A stretch of 64,000 nt of DNA from Streptomyces sp. GSL17-111 (GCF_037911585.1 NZ_JBAJNS010000001.1:1425001-1489000), one strand, 5' to 3'; shown: positions 25,753 through 36,137, counted from the stretch's first letter. Translations and numbers: made by a program. Notes: generated by a model from the sequence alone, not told the origin.

Positions 25753-26124
25753 ATGGCTCTCACTGCATTCAGCGCGTCGGAGGCGGCGGACCCGCCGGCC
25801 GCTGACAGCTGCACCCCTCACCTCGCCTGTCCGCTGATCGACCGGACAGAGGCCGAGAACCTCGCCAGCCAGCTCAAGGCCATCGCAGACCCCACCCGGC
25901 TGCAGATCCTCCGGCTCATCGAGCGCTCGCCCAAGGGCGAGGCGTGCGTGTGTGACCTGACCGAGTGCCTCGGCCTGCGCCAGCCCACGGTCAGCCACCA
26001 CCTCAAGATCCTCACCGAGGCCGGCCTGTTGGCGCGCGAGCGCCGCGGAACCTGGGCCTGGTTCACCGTGAACCGCCAGGGCGTCCGCCGCTTGTGGGAG
26101 GACTTCCACGGCCTCCTCGACTGA
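25753..26124 (+). CDS. arsR: ArsR-family arsenite-sensing repressor (classical CxC type)
   Basis: A 123-aa repressor with the textbook arsenite site: Cys65-Val-Cys67 in EACVCDL at the start of the recognition region. The DNA-binding helix follows (LRQPTVSHHLKILTEAGLL). Extra Cys at 20, 26 and 72 may add ligands. It is the third ArsR in the region and the only one with the classical CxC motif. No resistance gene directly follows it; the next gene encodes a VanZ-type protein 275 bp away. It therefore probably acts on other promoters in the island. It marks the right edge of the arsenic-related block. Confidence 0.9.
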   Translation: MALTAFSASEAADPPAADSCTPHLACPLIDRTEAENLASQLKAIADPTRLQILRLIERSPKGEACVCDLTECLGLRQPTVSHHLKILTEAGLLARERRGTWAWFTVNRQGVRRLWEDFHGLLD

Positions 26125-26399
26125 TGGGCGCCCAGGAGGCTCCACCGGCGACGCGCGGCAACCCCGGGTGATCACGTGCCGAAGTGTCTCGCAGGCCACC
26201 CCACGGCCGGACACGCCACCGCGGATTCGGGTCCGTTGATCCCGGCCCGGGAAGTGGAGGCCCGAGCCACGGCCTGCGCGGCGAGGGGGCGTTGCGGGCT
26301 TTACGCTGGTGCGCGGCGCAGGATGTGAGGCGGCCTCCCCAAATCGGGGGCTGCTTCGCTGTGCCCCGTGCTCAGCCCGACAGTTGCAGAAAGCGCGCC
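26125..26399. other. Gap between arsR and the VanZ-like gene
   Basis: About 275 bp without a convincing gene. The VanZ-family frame is open through it but shows no homology until about 26400. No clear hairpin was found. Confidence 0.4.
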
Positions 26400-27605
26400 G
26401 TGTTCCGCACCTACCTGTTGCCCGTCGAGGCGGCGGTCACCCTGTTCCCGCTCGTCGCCGCCGTGATCCTGGTGCCGGCGGCCGTCCGCGGGTACCGCAG
26501 GCGCGGGCGGGCCGGGGGCTGGCCGGTCCTGGTCTTCTACAGCTTCGTCTTCTACCTGCTGGCCGCGCTGTTGCAGACGGTGATGCCGCTGCCCGCCGAC
26601 ACTCGTGCCTACTGCACCCCCGTGCACTATGCCGCAGAGCCGCAGTTGGAGCCCTTCGCCTTCCAGGCGTCGATCGCCTCGGCGAGCGGGGGCGACTGGT
26701 CGGCGGGGCAGCTGGTGGGGCTCGCCCCGACCTGGACGACCCTGCTCAACGTCGTGCTGCTGCTACCGCTGGGCGTCTACCTGCGCTACTACCTGCGGCA
26801 GCGGCTCCTGCGGGCGACGGTGCTCGCCTTCGCCACCTCACTGTTCTTCGAGACCACCCAGTACACCGGCCTGTGGTTCGTCTACGCCTGCCCCTACCGG
26901 CAGTTCAACGTCGACGACCTGATCCTCAACACGGCCGGCGCCGTCGTCGGCTGGCTCGCCGTGGGCCCCTTCCTGCGCCTGCTGCCCGTCAACGACCCCG
27001 ACCGGGAACGCCGTCGCTACGCCGCGCGCATCACGCTGACGCGGCGGCTGCTCGCGCTGCTCACCGACCTGGCCGGCTGGCTCGTCGTCTGGACGCTGGC
27101 CATCGGGCTGCTCGGCGTCACCACGTCCTGGTACACCGGCCGCCAGTACGCGCTCCCGCTCGGTGCGGCCCTCGGGCTGCTGTGGTTCTGGCTGCTGCCC
27201 GCCGTGTCCGCCACGACGCCGGGCAAGCGGGCCGTGTTGCTGCGCCTGGCCCGGCACGACGGCGCCCGGCCGGGCCCGCTCCGGCTGACCGCGCGCGCCT
27301 GCCTGCTCTACAGCCCGCTCGCCGTGGCCTGGACCGCCCTGGCCCACCACACCGCCACCCTCCCCCTTCCGGACCTCGTCGGACGGCTGCTTCCGCACCT
27401 CGCCGTGCTGCTCGCCCTGCTGGTGTGGGGCGCGCCGGGGCTGGCCTTCCTGCTGCGCAGGGAGCGGGGGGCCTGGTACGAGCGGTGGACCGGCACGGTC
27501 AACACGGCCGTCCTGGAACGCGGCGAGGCCCCGGCGCCGCCCGAGCCGGAGCCCGAGAAGGCGCACGCCTCGGCCGGCCCCGGCCCCCTCGACAGCGCCC
27601 TCTGA
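26400..27605 (+). CDS. VanZ-family / RDD-domain membrane protein
   Basis: A 401-aa membrane protein. The first half is VanZ-like: helices including VLVFYSFVFYLLAALLQTVM, then TLLNVVLLLPLGVYLRY, SLFFETTQYTG and NVDDLILNTAGAVVGW. The second half (from about residue 215) is an RDD-type domain with a TPGKRAVLLRL motif. VanZ proteins confer low-level teicoplanin resistance in some bacteria, but most actinobacterial members have no known role. The start is uncertain; GTG 26400 gives a protein that begins just before the first helix, and GTG 26361 is also in frame. Confidence 0.75.
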   Translation: MFRTYLLPVEAAVTLFPLVAAVILVPAAVRGYRRRGRAGGWPVLVFYSFVFYLLAALLQTVMPLPADTRAYCTPVHYAAEPQLEPFAFQASIASASGGDWSAGQLVGLAPTWTTLLNVVLLLPLGVYLRYYLRQRLLRATVLAFATSLFFETTQYTGLWFVYACPYRQFNVDDLILNTAGAVVGWLAVGPFLRLLPVNDPDRERRRYAARITLTRRLLALLTDLAGWLVVWTLAIGLLGVTTSWYTGRQYALPLGAALGLLWFWLLPAVSATTPGKRAVLLRLARHDGARPGPLRLTARACLLYSPLAVAWTALAHHTATLPLPDLVGRLLPHLAVLLALLVWGAPGLAFLLRRERGAWYERWTGTVNTAVLERGEAPAPPEPEPEKAHASAGPGPLDSAL

Positions 27606-27623
27606 CGGCGCCGTCTCCGGCCG

Positions 27624-28727
27624 TCAGCCCGGGAACGCCGAGGGGGCCGTCGGGGCCGTGGGCGCCGAGGGGTGGACGGGGGCGTCGGGGACGTCGGCGG
27701 GGCGGTCGGCGGCGAACTCCCTGCGCAGCACGGGGACGACCTGCTCGCCGAGCAGGTCGAGCTGCTCCAGGACCGTCTTCAGCGGCAGCCCCGCGTGGTC
27801 GACCAGGAACAGTTGGCGCTGGTAGTGCCCGGCGTACGCGCGGAAGCCCAGGGTCCGTTCGACGACCTCGGCGGGCGAGCCGACGGTCAGCGGGGTGCGG
27901 GCGGCGAACTCCTCCAGCGGGGGGCCGCCGCCATAGACCGGGGCCCGGTCGAAGTAGGGCCGGAACTCCCGTACGGCGTCCTGGCTGCGGGGACGCATGA
28001 AGACGTGCCCGCCGAGCCCGACGACGGCCCGGTGCGCCGCGCCGTGGCCGTGGTGTTCGTAGCGGTGGCGGTAGAGCTCGACCATGCGCCGGGTGTGCGA
28101 GGGGGGCCAGAAGATGTGGTTGGCGAAGAACCCGTCGCCGTAGGAGGCGGCCAGTTCGGCGATCTCGGGCGTGCGGATGGAGCCGTGCCAGACGAACGGG
28201 GGGACGCCGCCGAGGGGGCGCGGCGCGAGCCGGAAGTCCCGTAAGGGGGTGCGTAGCCTCCCCTGCCAGGTGACGGTCTCCTCCCGCCACAGCCGGTGGA
28301 GCAGGCCGTAGTGCTCGACGGTCAGGGGGAGCGCGTCGCGGATGTCCTGGCCGAACCAGGGGTAGACCGCCTCGGTGTTGCCCCGGCCGAGCATCAGGTC
28401 GACCCGTCCGTCGGCGAGGTGCTGGAGGACGCTGTAGTCCTCGGCGATCTTGACGGGGTCGTTGGTGGTGATGAGCGTGGTGGACGTCGAGAGGATGATG
28501 CGTTCGGTCAGGGCGGCGAGGTGGCCGAGCAGGGTCGTGGGTGAGGAGGGGACGAAGGGCGGGTTGTGGTGCTCGCCGGTCGCGAAGACGTCCAGGCCGA
28601 CCTCCTCCGCCTTGCGGGCGATGGTGACGGTGGCCCGGATGCGTTCCGCCTCCGTGGGCGCGCGGCCCGTGGTGGGGTCCGGGGTGACGTCACCGACGGT
28701 GTAGATCCCGAACTGCGTGCCGGTCAT
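27624..28727 (-). CDS. Luciferase-like flavin-dependent monooxygenase
   Basis: A 367-aa TIM-barrel oxidoreductase of the bacterial luciferase family, single-subunit type. VGLDVFATGEHHNPPFVPSS, STSTTLITTNDPVKIAEDYS and LMLGRGNTEAVYPWFG are family segments. It is not closely related to the SsuD-like protein at 5.3 kb, and no flavin reductase lies nearby. The last about 30 residues are Pro/Ala-rich and probably disordered. The substrate is unknown. It converges with the VanZ-like gene 18 bp away. Confidence 0.82.
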   Translation of the reverse strand: MTGTQFGIYTVGDVTPDPTTGRAPTEAERIRATVTIARKAEEVGLDVFATGEHHNPPFVPSSPTTLLGHLAALTERIILSTSTTLITTNDPVKIAEDYSVLQHLADGRVDLMLGRGNTEAVYPWFGQDIRDALPLTVEHYGLLHRLWREETVTWQGRLRTPLRDFRLAPRPLGGVPPFVWHGSIRTPEIAELAASYGDGFFANHIFWPPSHTRRMVELYRHRYEHHGHGAAHRAVVGLGGHVFMRPRSQDAVREFRPYFDRAPVYGGGPPLEEFAARTPLTVGSPAEVVERTLGFRAYAGHYQRQLFLVDHAGLPLKTVLEQLDLLGEQVVPVLRREFAADRPADVPDAPVHPSAPTAPTAPSAFPG

Positions 28728-28868
28728 GCGCGGGCCCTCCCGTGAGCTGCGATCCAGCCGGGCCGACGCGGACCGTCGCCGGTCCGGGCGGGCCGCCGCG
28801 CGGGGGAGTCCGCCGGTCTCCGGGCCGGCTCCGGAGGCGGTGCGTCACCCGGACACGACCTCCACCAC

Positions 28869-29294
28869 CTATCGGTCGCGGCTCGTGGCCCGGTCGAGGA
28901 CGAAGCCAAGCCCGACGCCGAGCAGCCAGACGTCCTTGGCCAGGGCGGTGCCCTCCTGGGTGGGGCGCAGGCTGCCCTCCTCACGCATGCCGGGCGTGCG
29001 CAGGTACAGGCCGACCAGTCCGGCCGAGAACGCCGTGAGGGCGGCCCCGGCCAGGGCGGTCGGCACGACGGGCAGCAGCAGCGCGGCGCCGAGGGCCGTC
29101 TCCCCGGCGGAGAGCAGTCGGGCGAACGTCGTCGGGGGGAGCTTGTCCAGGAAGGGGTAGGCGTGTGTGGCCATCCCGTGGAGCCCGGCGGCGCTCTCCG
29201 GGTCCATACGGCGTTTGCTCAGGCCGGAGTTGAGGATGAAGGCGCCCGTGGCGAGGCGCGGCGCCACGTGGCGGAGCTGGAGGGGCGGACGCAT
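28869..29294 (-). CDS. DoxX-family membrane protein
   Basis: A 141-aa protein with about four helices, including LLSAGETALGAALLLPVVPTA and ALTAFSAGLVGLYL, of the DoxX-like family. In mycobacteria DoxX works in a membrane oxidoreductase complex against oxidative stress; the role here is unproven. The start chosen is ATG 29294; an upstream ATG at 29351 would add 19 residues that break the usual N-terminus. It is separate from the luciferase-like gene downstream by 141 bp. Confidence 0.72.
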   Translation of the reverse strand: MRPPLQLRHVAPRLATGAFILNSGLSKRRMDPESAAGLHGMATHAYPFLDKLPPTTFARLLSAGETALGAALLLPVVPTALAGAALTAFSAGLVGLYLRTPGMREEGSLRPTQEGTALAKDVWLLGVGLGFVLDRATSRDR

Positions 29295-29386
29295 GGGACT
29301 CCCCGCGGTGTGGACGGACGGTGTCCCGGTCGAGCGTAGGCCGGGGCCCACGCGCGGGCAGCCGGAGCGCGTCCGGACGGGCGGGC

Positions 29387-29467
29387 GGGCTCAGCGGCGG
29401 GCGTCAGCGGCGGGCGGCCGGGCCTGGCGTCAGGGGCGGGCGTCGGGGGCGGGCGTCGGGAGCGGGC

Positions 29468-29487
<20 letters not shown>
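29387..29487. repeat. Imperfect G/C-rich short tandem repeats
   Basis: About 100 bp made of near-repeats of GGGCGGGCGTC-like units, running into the glpD 3' end. It is low-complexity and strand-asymmetric (G-rich on the top strand). No spacer structure like CRISPR. It could form G-quadruplexes. Confidence 0.5.
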
Positions 29488-31011
<1,524 letters not shown>

Positions 31012-31015
<4 letters not shown>

Positions 31016-31662
31016 GGGGTGTCCTCCTCGGGACGGAGGTAGGCGTCGAGCATGCGGCGCAGCTCGGCGGTGAGCCGGGGCAGCGGCAGGACGTCGTCGA
31101 CGAGCCGCCAGGACTGGACGGTGGTCTGGACGACGAGGAGGACCATGCGGGCGAGTTCGGCGGGCTCGCCGTCGCGGATGGACCCGTCGGCCTGCCCGCC
31201 GCGCACCTGCTCCTCGGTGAACCCCAGGGCGTTGCGCTGGCTGGAGCCGAGCCGCTGGAAGGTGTAGGTGACCAGGACCTCGGGCTCGGTGTCGAGGATG
31301 CGGGCGAGCAGGGCGTGTTCGCGCAGCGCGCCGACGATGTGCGCGGCGCCGGCGACGAGGCGGGTGCGGCCGTCGTGGCCCTCGGCGGCGGCGCGCGGGA
31401 CGGCGGCCAGGGTGACGGCGCGCATCTCGCGGGTGAGGAGGTCGCCGACGAGGGTGTCGATGTCGCGCCAGCGCCGGTAGATCGTGGGTCTGCTCACCCC
31501 GGCGCGGCGGGCGACGTCGGTGAGGGTGAGGCGGCGCAGCCCGAACGTGGCGATGGCCTCGTGGGCGGCGTCCAGGAGGGTCTCCGCGAGGGGGTCGGTG
31601 CCCGCTTCCCGGTCGCGGGCTTCGGCGTCGACCCCGTCACCATCGTTACTGATTGACATCAT
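31012..31662 (-). CDS. TetR-family transcriptional regulator
   Basis: A 216-aa regulator with the N-terminal helix-turn-helix LTLTDVARRAGVSRPTIYRRW and a divergent ligand-binding domain. The start is ATG 31662 (or 31659); the open frame extends 45 codons upstream, overlapping the divergent gene, which is unlikely. It is translated ahead of glpD with a GTGA overlap. Only 17 bp separate its start codon from that of the divergent FAD oxidase, so it can regulate both directions through the inverted repeat at 31644-31678. The ligand may be an acyl or lipid metabolite, by context only. Confidence 0.88.
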
Positions 31663-31678
31663 GTGCAAGACTGTAACG
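31644..31678. promoter_or_regulatory. Inverted repeat CGTTAC-N23-GTAACG, candidate TetR operator
   Basis: CGTTAC at 31644-31649 mirrors GTAACG at 31673-31678, centred on the divergent start codons. A perfect TTGACA lies at 31653-31658 on the top strand, but no good -10 follows at the usual distance. Confidence 0.4.
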
Positions 31679-31679
31679 C

Positions 31680-33287
31680 ATGACGAAACCGAGCCGCCGC
31701 GTCGCGCCGATGTCCTGGAACGCCTGGGGCGACCCCGCCCACGCCACGCCCCTGCCCGAGTCGGTGCGCGCCCTGGTCGCGGAGGTGCTCGGGGCACCGC
31801 CGGTCGCGCGCCCGAGCGTCGCCCGGGAGGAGCTGGAGCTGCCGCCGGGCGCGCTGCCCGCCGCCGTCCGCGCGGCGCTGGAGGCGGTGGTCGGCGCGGC
31901 CAACGTCGTCACCGACGACGCCGAGCGCGTCCTGCACGCCGGCGGCAAGAGCACGCCCGACCTGCTGCGCCGCCGGGCCGGTGACGTGGCCGCCGCTCCG
32001 GACGCCGTCGTCCTCCCCGGCGACCACGCGGAGGTCGGGGCGGTCCTGCGGGTCTGCGTCGAGCACGGCGTCGCGGTCGTCCCGTTCGGCGGCGGCACGA
32101 GCGTCGTGGGCGGGGTGGAGCCGCTGCGCGGCCGGTTCGGCGCCCTCGTCGCGCTCGACCTGCGGCGGCTGGACCGGCTCGTGGCCGTCGACGACGTCGC
32201 CCGGACGGCCACCCTCCAGGCCGGGCTGCGCACGCCGGAGGCCGAGGAACTGCTGGCCGCGCACGGCCTCACCCTCGGGCACCAGCCGCAGAGCTACGAG
32301 TACGCCACCATCGGCGGCTACGCGGCCACCCGCTCCTCCGGCCAGTCCTCGGCCGGGTACGGGCGGTTCGACGCCATGGTGCTCGGCCTCAAGGCCGCCA
32401 CCCCGAGCGGGACGCTCGACCTCGGCCGCTCCCCCGGCACCGCCGCCGGTCCCGACCTGCGGCAGCTCCTGCTCGGCTCCGAGGGCACCCTCGGCGTCAT
32501 CACCGAGGTGACGCTGCGGGTCCGGCCGCTGCCCGAGGCGCGGCTGGACGAGGCGTGGGCCTTCCCCGACTTCGCCGCCGGCACCGCCGCGCTGCGCGCC
32601 CTGGCGCAGGGCGGCACCCGCCCCACCCTCGTGCGGCTGTCCGACGAGACGGAGACCTTCGTCAACTCCGCGCTGTCGGGCCGGGAGGCCGTGCCCGGCT
32701 GCCTGGCCGTCGTCGCGCACGAGGGCACGGCGGAGCAGGCCGCCGGCGTCCGGGAGCTGACCGCCGCCACGCTGCGGGCCGCCGGGGGCACCGAGCTGGG
32801 CGGGGAGCCCGTCGCGCACTGGCGGCACAGCCGCTACTCCGGCCCGTACCTGCGCGACGCCCTGCTGGACGCCGGCATCCTCGCCGAGACCCTGGAGACG
32901 GCCACGACCTGGTCGGCCCTGCCCCGGCTGCGCCAGGCCGTCACCGACGCGCTCACCGGCAGCCTGACGACGGCCGGCAAACCGCCCGTCGTCACCTGCC
33001 ACATCTCGCACGTCTACCCCGAGGGCGCCTCGCTCTACTTCACCGTCGTGGCCGCCTCCGGCGCGGACCCGGCGGCCCGGTGGCGGAGCGCGAAGCGGGC
33101 GGCCGGGGACGCGATCGCGGCCTGCGGCGCTACGATCAGCCACCACCACGCCGTCGGCACCGACCACCTGCCGTGGATGGAGGCGGAGGTCGGCGCGCTC
33201 GGACTGGAGGTGCTGCGCGCGGTGAAGGACGTGCTGGACCCGGCCGGGGTCCTCAACCCGGGCAAGCTCGTGCCGGAGCGGCCGTGA
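31680..33287 (+). CDS. FAD-binding oxidase, alkylglycerone-phosphate synthase-like
   Basis: A 535-aa flavoprotein of the FAD-linked oxidase (PCMH-fold) family, closest to alkyldihydroxyacetonephosphate synthase, which makes ether-linked lipid precursors. FAD-binding segments are VVPFGGGTSVVGGVEPL and GHQPQSYEYATIGGYAATRSSGQSSAGYG; the C-terminal HHHAVGTDHLPWM is the typical active-site His cluster. ATG 31680 is the first start; ATG 31710 (MSWNAWGD) matches family N-termini better and would leave more room for a promoter. It overlaps the lipid-kinase gene by 4 bp. Mycobacteria keep a similar flavoprotein-kinase pair (Rv2251-Rv2252). Confidence 0.85.
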   Translation: MTKPSRRVAPMSWNAWGDPAHATPLPESVRALVAEVLGAPPVARPSVAREELELPPGALPAAVRAALEAVVGAANVVTDDAERVLHAGGKSTPDLLRRRAGDVAAAPDAVVLPGDHAEVGAVLRVCVEHGVAVVPFGGGTSVVGGVEPLRGRFGALVALDLRRLDRLVAVDDVARTATLQAGLRTPEAEELLAAHGLTLGHQPQSYEYATIGGYAATRSSGQSSAGYGRFDAMVLGLKAATPSGTLDLGRSPGTAAGPDLRQLLLGSEGTLGVITEVTLRVRPLPEARLDEAWAFPDFAAGTAALRALAQGGTRPTLVRLSDETETFVNSALSGREAVPGCLAVVAHEGTAEQAAGVRELTAATLRAAGGTELGGEPVAHWRHSRYSGPYLRDALLDAGILAETLETATTWSALPRLRQAVTDALTGSLTTAGKPPVVTCHISHVYPEGASLYFTVVAASGADPAARWRSAKRAAGDAIAACGATISHHHAVGTDHLPWMEAEVGALGLEVLRAVKDVLDPAGVLNPGKLVPERP

Positions 33288-34234
33288 GCACCGGCGGCCC
33301 CGGCGTGGCACGGCCACGGCGGATGACCCTGCTGGTCAACCCGGCCTCCGGCGGCCGGGCCGGGGAGCAGGTCGCCGCCTCGGCGGCCCGGCGGCTCCTC
33401 GCCCACGGCGTCGAGGTGGACGTCGTCGCCGGGCGGGACGCGGCCGAGGCCCGCGCCCGGGCGGCGGAGAGCGTCGCCGCCGGGGCCGACGTGCTCGCGG
33501 TGGCGGGCGGGGACGGCATGGTGCACCTGGCGCTCCAGGAGATCGCGGGCACGGGTACCGCACTGGCCGTGCTGCCCTGCGGCACCGGCAACGACTTCGC
33601 GCGCGTCCTCGGCATACCGCGCACGGACCCGACGGCGGCGGCGGACGTGCTCCTCGCGGGCCACCGCCGCAGGCTCGACCTCGGCCGCTGCACCGAGCGG
33701 TCCGGCGCGGCGCCCGTGTCCCGCTGGTTCGGCACCGTGGTCACCAGCGGCTTCGACTCGCTCGTCCTGGAGCGGGCCAACCGCATGACCTGGCCGCGCG
33801 GCCAGGCCCGCTACCGGCTGGCCGTCCTCGCCGAGCTGGGCGTCCTGCGGCCCCGGGCGTTCACGCTGGAGGTGGACGGCCGGTGCGAGGAGCTGGAGGC
33901 CACCCTGATCGCCCTCGGCAACACGACGACGTACGGCGGCGGCATGCCGATCTGCCCGCACGCCGTGCCGGACGACGGTCTGCTGTCCGTCACCGTCGTC
34001 CCCGCGCTGACGCGGGCCCGGCTGGTGCGCTCCTTCCCGATGATGCAGCGCGGCGCGCACGTGGAGCGGGCGAACGTGCGGACCTTCCACGCCCGCAGCG
34101 TGACGCTGGACACGCCGGACATGCTGGCCACCGCCGACGGGGAGCCGCTGGGGCGGCTCCCGGTGACCGTCGAGGCGGTGCCCGGGGCCGTCGACGTCAT
34201 CGTGCCGGCGCCGGTTGTCGGTGCGGGGGACTAG
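33284..34234 (+). CDS. Diacylglycerol kinase-family lipid kinase
   Basis: A 316-aa kinase with the catalytic motifs LLVNPASGGRAG, VAGGDGMVHLALQ and LPCGTGNDFARVLGI (GGDG and GTGNDFA). It transfers phosphate from ATP to a lipid such as diacylglycerol. The GTG start overlaps the oxidase gene by 4 bp, so the two are coupled, perhaps in making or remodelling phosphatidic or ether lipids. Confidence 0.9.
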   Translation: MSTGGPGVARPRRMTLLVNPASGGRAGEQVAASAARRLLAHGVEVDVVAGRDAAEARARAAESVAAGADVLAVAGGDGMVHLALQEIAGTGTALAVLPCGTGNDFARVLGIPRTDPTAAADVLLAGHRRRLDLGRCTERSGAAPVSRWFGTVVTSGFDSLVLERANRMTWPRGQARYRLAVLAELGVLRPRAFTLEVDGRCEELEATLIALGNTTTYGGGMPICPHAVPDDGLLSVTVVPALTRARLVRSFPMMQRGAHVERANVRTFHARSVTLDTPDMLATADGEPLGRLPVTVEAVPGAVDVIVPAPVVGAGD

Positions 34235-34245
34235 CCTGCGTCGAC

Positions 34246-34560
34246 ATGAGTTACGCAGAGGTCCGGGAGCTGCAGAACGCGCTGAGCACCGCGAACGACA
34301 TCGCCTTCAACCTGGACGGGCAGCCGCCGGCCGACCAGCTCGCGGAGGTGGCGGACGCGTTGCGGCGCGCGCTCGGCGCCGTCCGGGCGATCCAGTCCGC
34401 CCAGAGCGGGACGACGGGCTGCCGGGAGCACCCCATGGGCGCCGTCGACCCGCTGTACGGCGACAAGGACGACCCGCTGCCGCCCGGCTGGGGCAAGTGC
34501 CTGCTGTGCAACGACCGCCGCCGCCGGGCCATGACCGACCGCCGCCGCTACCACCGCTGA
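34246..34560 (+). CDS. Small conserved-looking protein with a putative zinc ribbon
   Basis: A 104-aa protein with an N-terminal helical half (about residues 1-55) and a C-terminal half with a Cys/His set, CREHP then KCLLCNDRRRR. These could bind zinc. The tail is very Arg-rich. It starts 12 bp after the kinase gene, so it may belong to that operon. I do not recognise the family. Confidence 0.65.
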   Translation: MSYAEVRELQNALSTANDIAFNLDGQPPADQLAEVADALRRALGAVRAIQSAQSGTTGCREHPMGAVDPLYGDKDDPLPPGWGKCLLCNDRRRRAMTDRRRYHR

Positions 34561-34600
34561 CGGCGGGCGCGCGTCGGAGGGCGTCGGGGGCCGGGCGGCG

Positions 34601-35512
34601 TCAGAACACCGACCAGTCGGAGCGCTCGGTGAAGTCCTCCAGGGCGGCCATGGCGCCCACCGAGTTCCCGACGGCGTCCAGCCCCGGGCTCCACGCGCAC
34701 ACCGCGCCCCGGCCCGGCACGATGGCCAGGATGCCGCCGCCCACGCCGCTCTTGCCGGGCAGCCCGACGCGGTAGGCGAAGTCCCCGGCGGCGTCGTACG
34801 TCCCGCAGGTCAGCAGCACCGCGTTGATCCGCTTGGCGTCGCTGCGGCTCAGCAGCCTGCTGCCGTCGGCGCGCAGGCCGTGCCGGGCGAGGAAGCCCCC
34901 GGCCAGCGCCAGGTCGCGGCAGTCGGCCGTGATGGAGCAGTGCGCGAAGTAGTGCGCCAGCACCTCGTCGACCGGGTTGTGCAGGTTGCCGAAGGAGGCC
35001 ATGAAGTGGGCCAGCGCCGCGTTGCGGTGGCCGTGCCCGGCCTCGGAGGCGGCCACGGCGGGGTCGACGGCGATGCCGGGGTTGCCGGACTCGGCGCGCA
35101 GGAAGTCCACCACCGCGCCGCCCGCGTCGCCCGTCAGGCTCAGCAGCGCGTCGGTGACGACGAGGGCGCCCGCGTTGATGAACGGGTTGCGCGGGACGCC
35201 CTGCTCGGACTCCAGCTGGATGAGGGAGTTGAACGGGTTGCCCGACGGTTCGCGGCCCACCCGGCGCCACAGGCTCGTCCCGCCGTGCGCGAGGGCGAGG
35301 GCGAGGACGAAGAGTTTGGAGACGCTCTGCACGGAGAACGGCTTGCGCCACTCCCCCACCCCGTGCACCTCGCCGTCCACGGTGGCCAGCGCCATCCCGA
35401 AGTCGTACGGATCGGCGCAGGCCAGCGCGGGGATGTAGTCGGCCGGGACGCCGCGTCCCAGCACCTGCCCCGCCACGTCCCTGGACCGTTCCAGCAGCTC
35501 GTCGTAGTTCAC
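34601..35512 (-). CDS. glsA: Glutaminase
   Basis: A 303-aa serine-type glutaminase that hydrolyses glutamine to glutamate and ammonia. The catalytic Ser-x-x-Lys is in FSVQSVSKLFVLALAL (residues 59-74). LESEQGVPRNPFINAGALVV, LAHYFAHCSI and GLPGKSGVGGGILAI are family segments. Length is normal (about 300). It is a single gene, converging with the small zinc-ribbon gene. Confidence 0.95.
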   Translation of the reverse strand: MNYDELLERSRDVAGQVLGRGVPADYIPALACADPYDFGMALATVDGEVHGVGEWRKPFSVQSVSKLFVLALALAHGGTSLWRRVGREPSGNPFNSLIQLESEQGVPRNPFINAGALVVTDALLSLTGDAGGAVVDFLRAESGNPGIAVDPAVAASEAGHGHRNAALAHFMASFGNLHNPVDEVLAHYFAHCSITADCRDLALAGGFLARHGLRADGSRLLSRSDAKRINAVLLTCGTYDAAGDFAYRVGLPGKSGVGGGILAIVPGRGAVCAWSPGLDAVGNSVGAMAALEDFTERSDWSVF

Positions 35513-35584
35513 CGGCCCATTGTGTCCGCCGTGCGCGCGGCGCGGCGGCCGGGGCGGCCCGGCGTTCGGGGCGTTCGGGTGCCC

Positions 35585-36070
35585 TCAGCGGTCGAGGACG
35601 CGCATCTCGAACCACGTGGTCTTCCCGCGCGGCAGCAGGTCCACGCCCCAGCGGTCGGAGAGCTTCTGGACGAGGAGCAGCCCGCGCCCGCTGATGTCCA
35701 GGTCCCGCACCGGCAGCAGGCACGGCAGCCCCCGGGACGGGTCGCGCACCTCGACCCGGATCCAGTTGCCGCGCCGGAACATGCGGAGGGAGAAGTGCTC
35801 GGCGCCGGTGTGCCGGACGGCGTTGCCCACCAGCTCCGAGACGAGCAGCACGCCGTCGTCGGTGACGGTGCCCGGCAGCCGCCACCGGACGTGCAGGACG
35901 CACGCGGCCAGCCGCCGGGCGAGCGCCGCCGACTCGGGGCGGTTGCGGAAGTCCACCGGCGCCACGGTCGGGTCGCCCAGCAGTTCCAACGCACTGTGCT
36001 CGCCCGCGTCCACGACGTCCCAGGCCGCCCGCGACGCCGTCTCCTCCAGTCCCGCCATGGCCCCCATCAT
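35585..36070 (-). CDS. ATP-binding anti-sigma-type regulatory protein (RsbW-like)
   Basis: A 161-aa HATPase_c protein typical of Streptomyces anti-sigma-factor-like kinases. The N-box is LLVSELVGNAVRHTG, and the G-box region is SGRGLLLVQKLSDRWG. Such proteins bind ATP and may phosphorylate anti-anti-sigma proteins. The start is ATG 36070 or 36058. No sigma factor or antagonist lies next to it; a SpoIIE-type phosphatase sits at the far right of the window. Confidence 0.85.
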   Translation of the reverse strand: MMGAMAGLEETASRAAWDVVDAGEHSALELLGDPTVAPVDFRNRPESAALARRLAACVLHVRWRLPGTVTDDGVLLVSELVGNAVRHTGAEHFSLRMFRRGNWIRVEVRDPSRGLPCLLPVRDLDISGRGLLLVQKLSDRWGVDLLPRGKTTWFEMRVLDR

Positions 36071-36137
36071 GGCGGGAATCGCGCCCCCGCGTGGGCGACT
36101 CCGCCGAATCCGCGACCGGGCGGCGACCGGCCCACGG

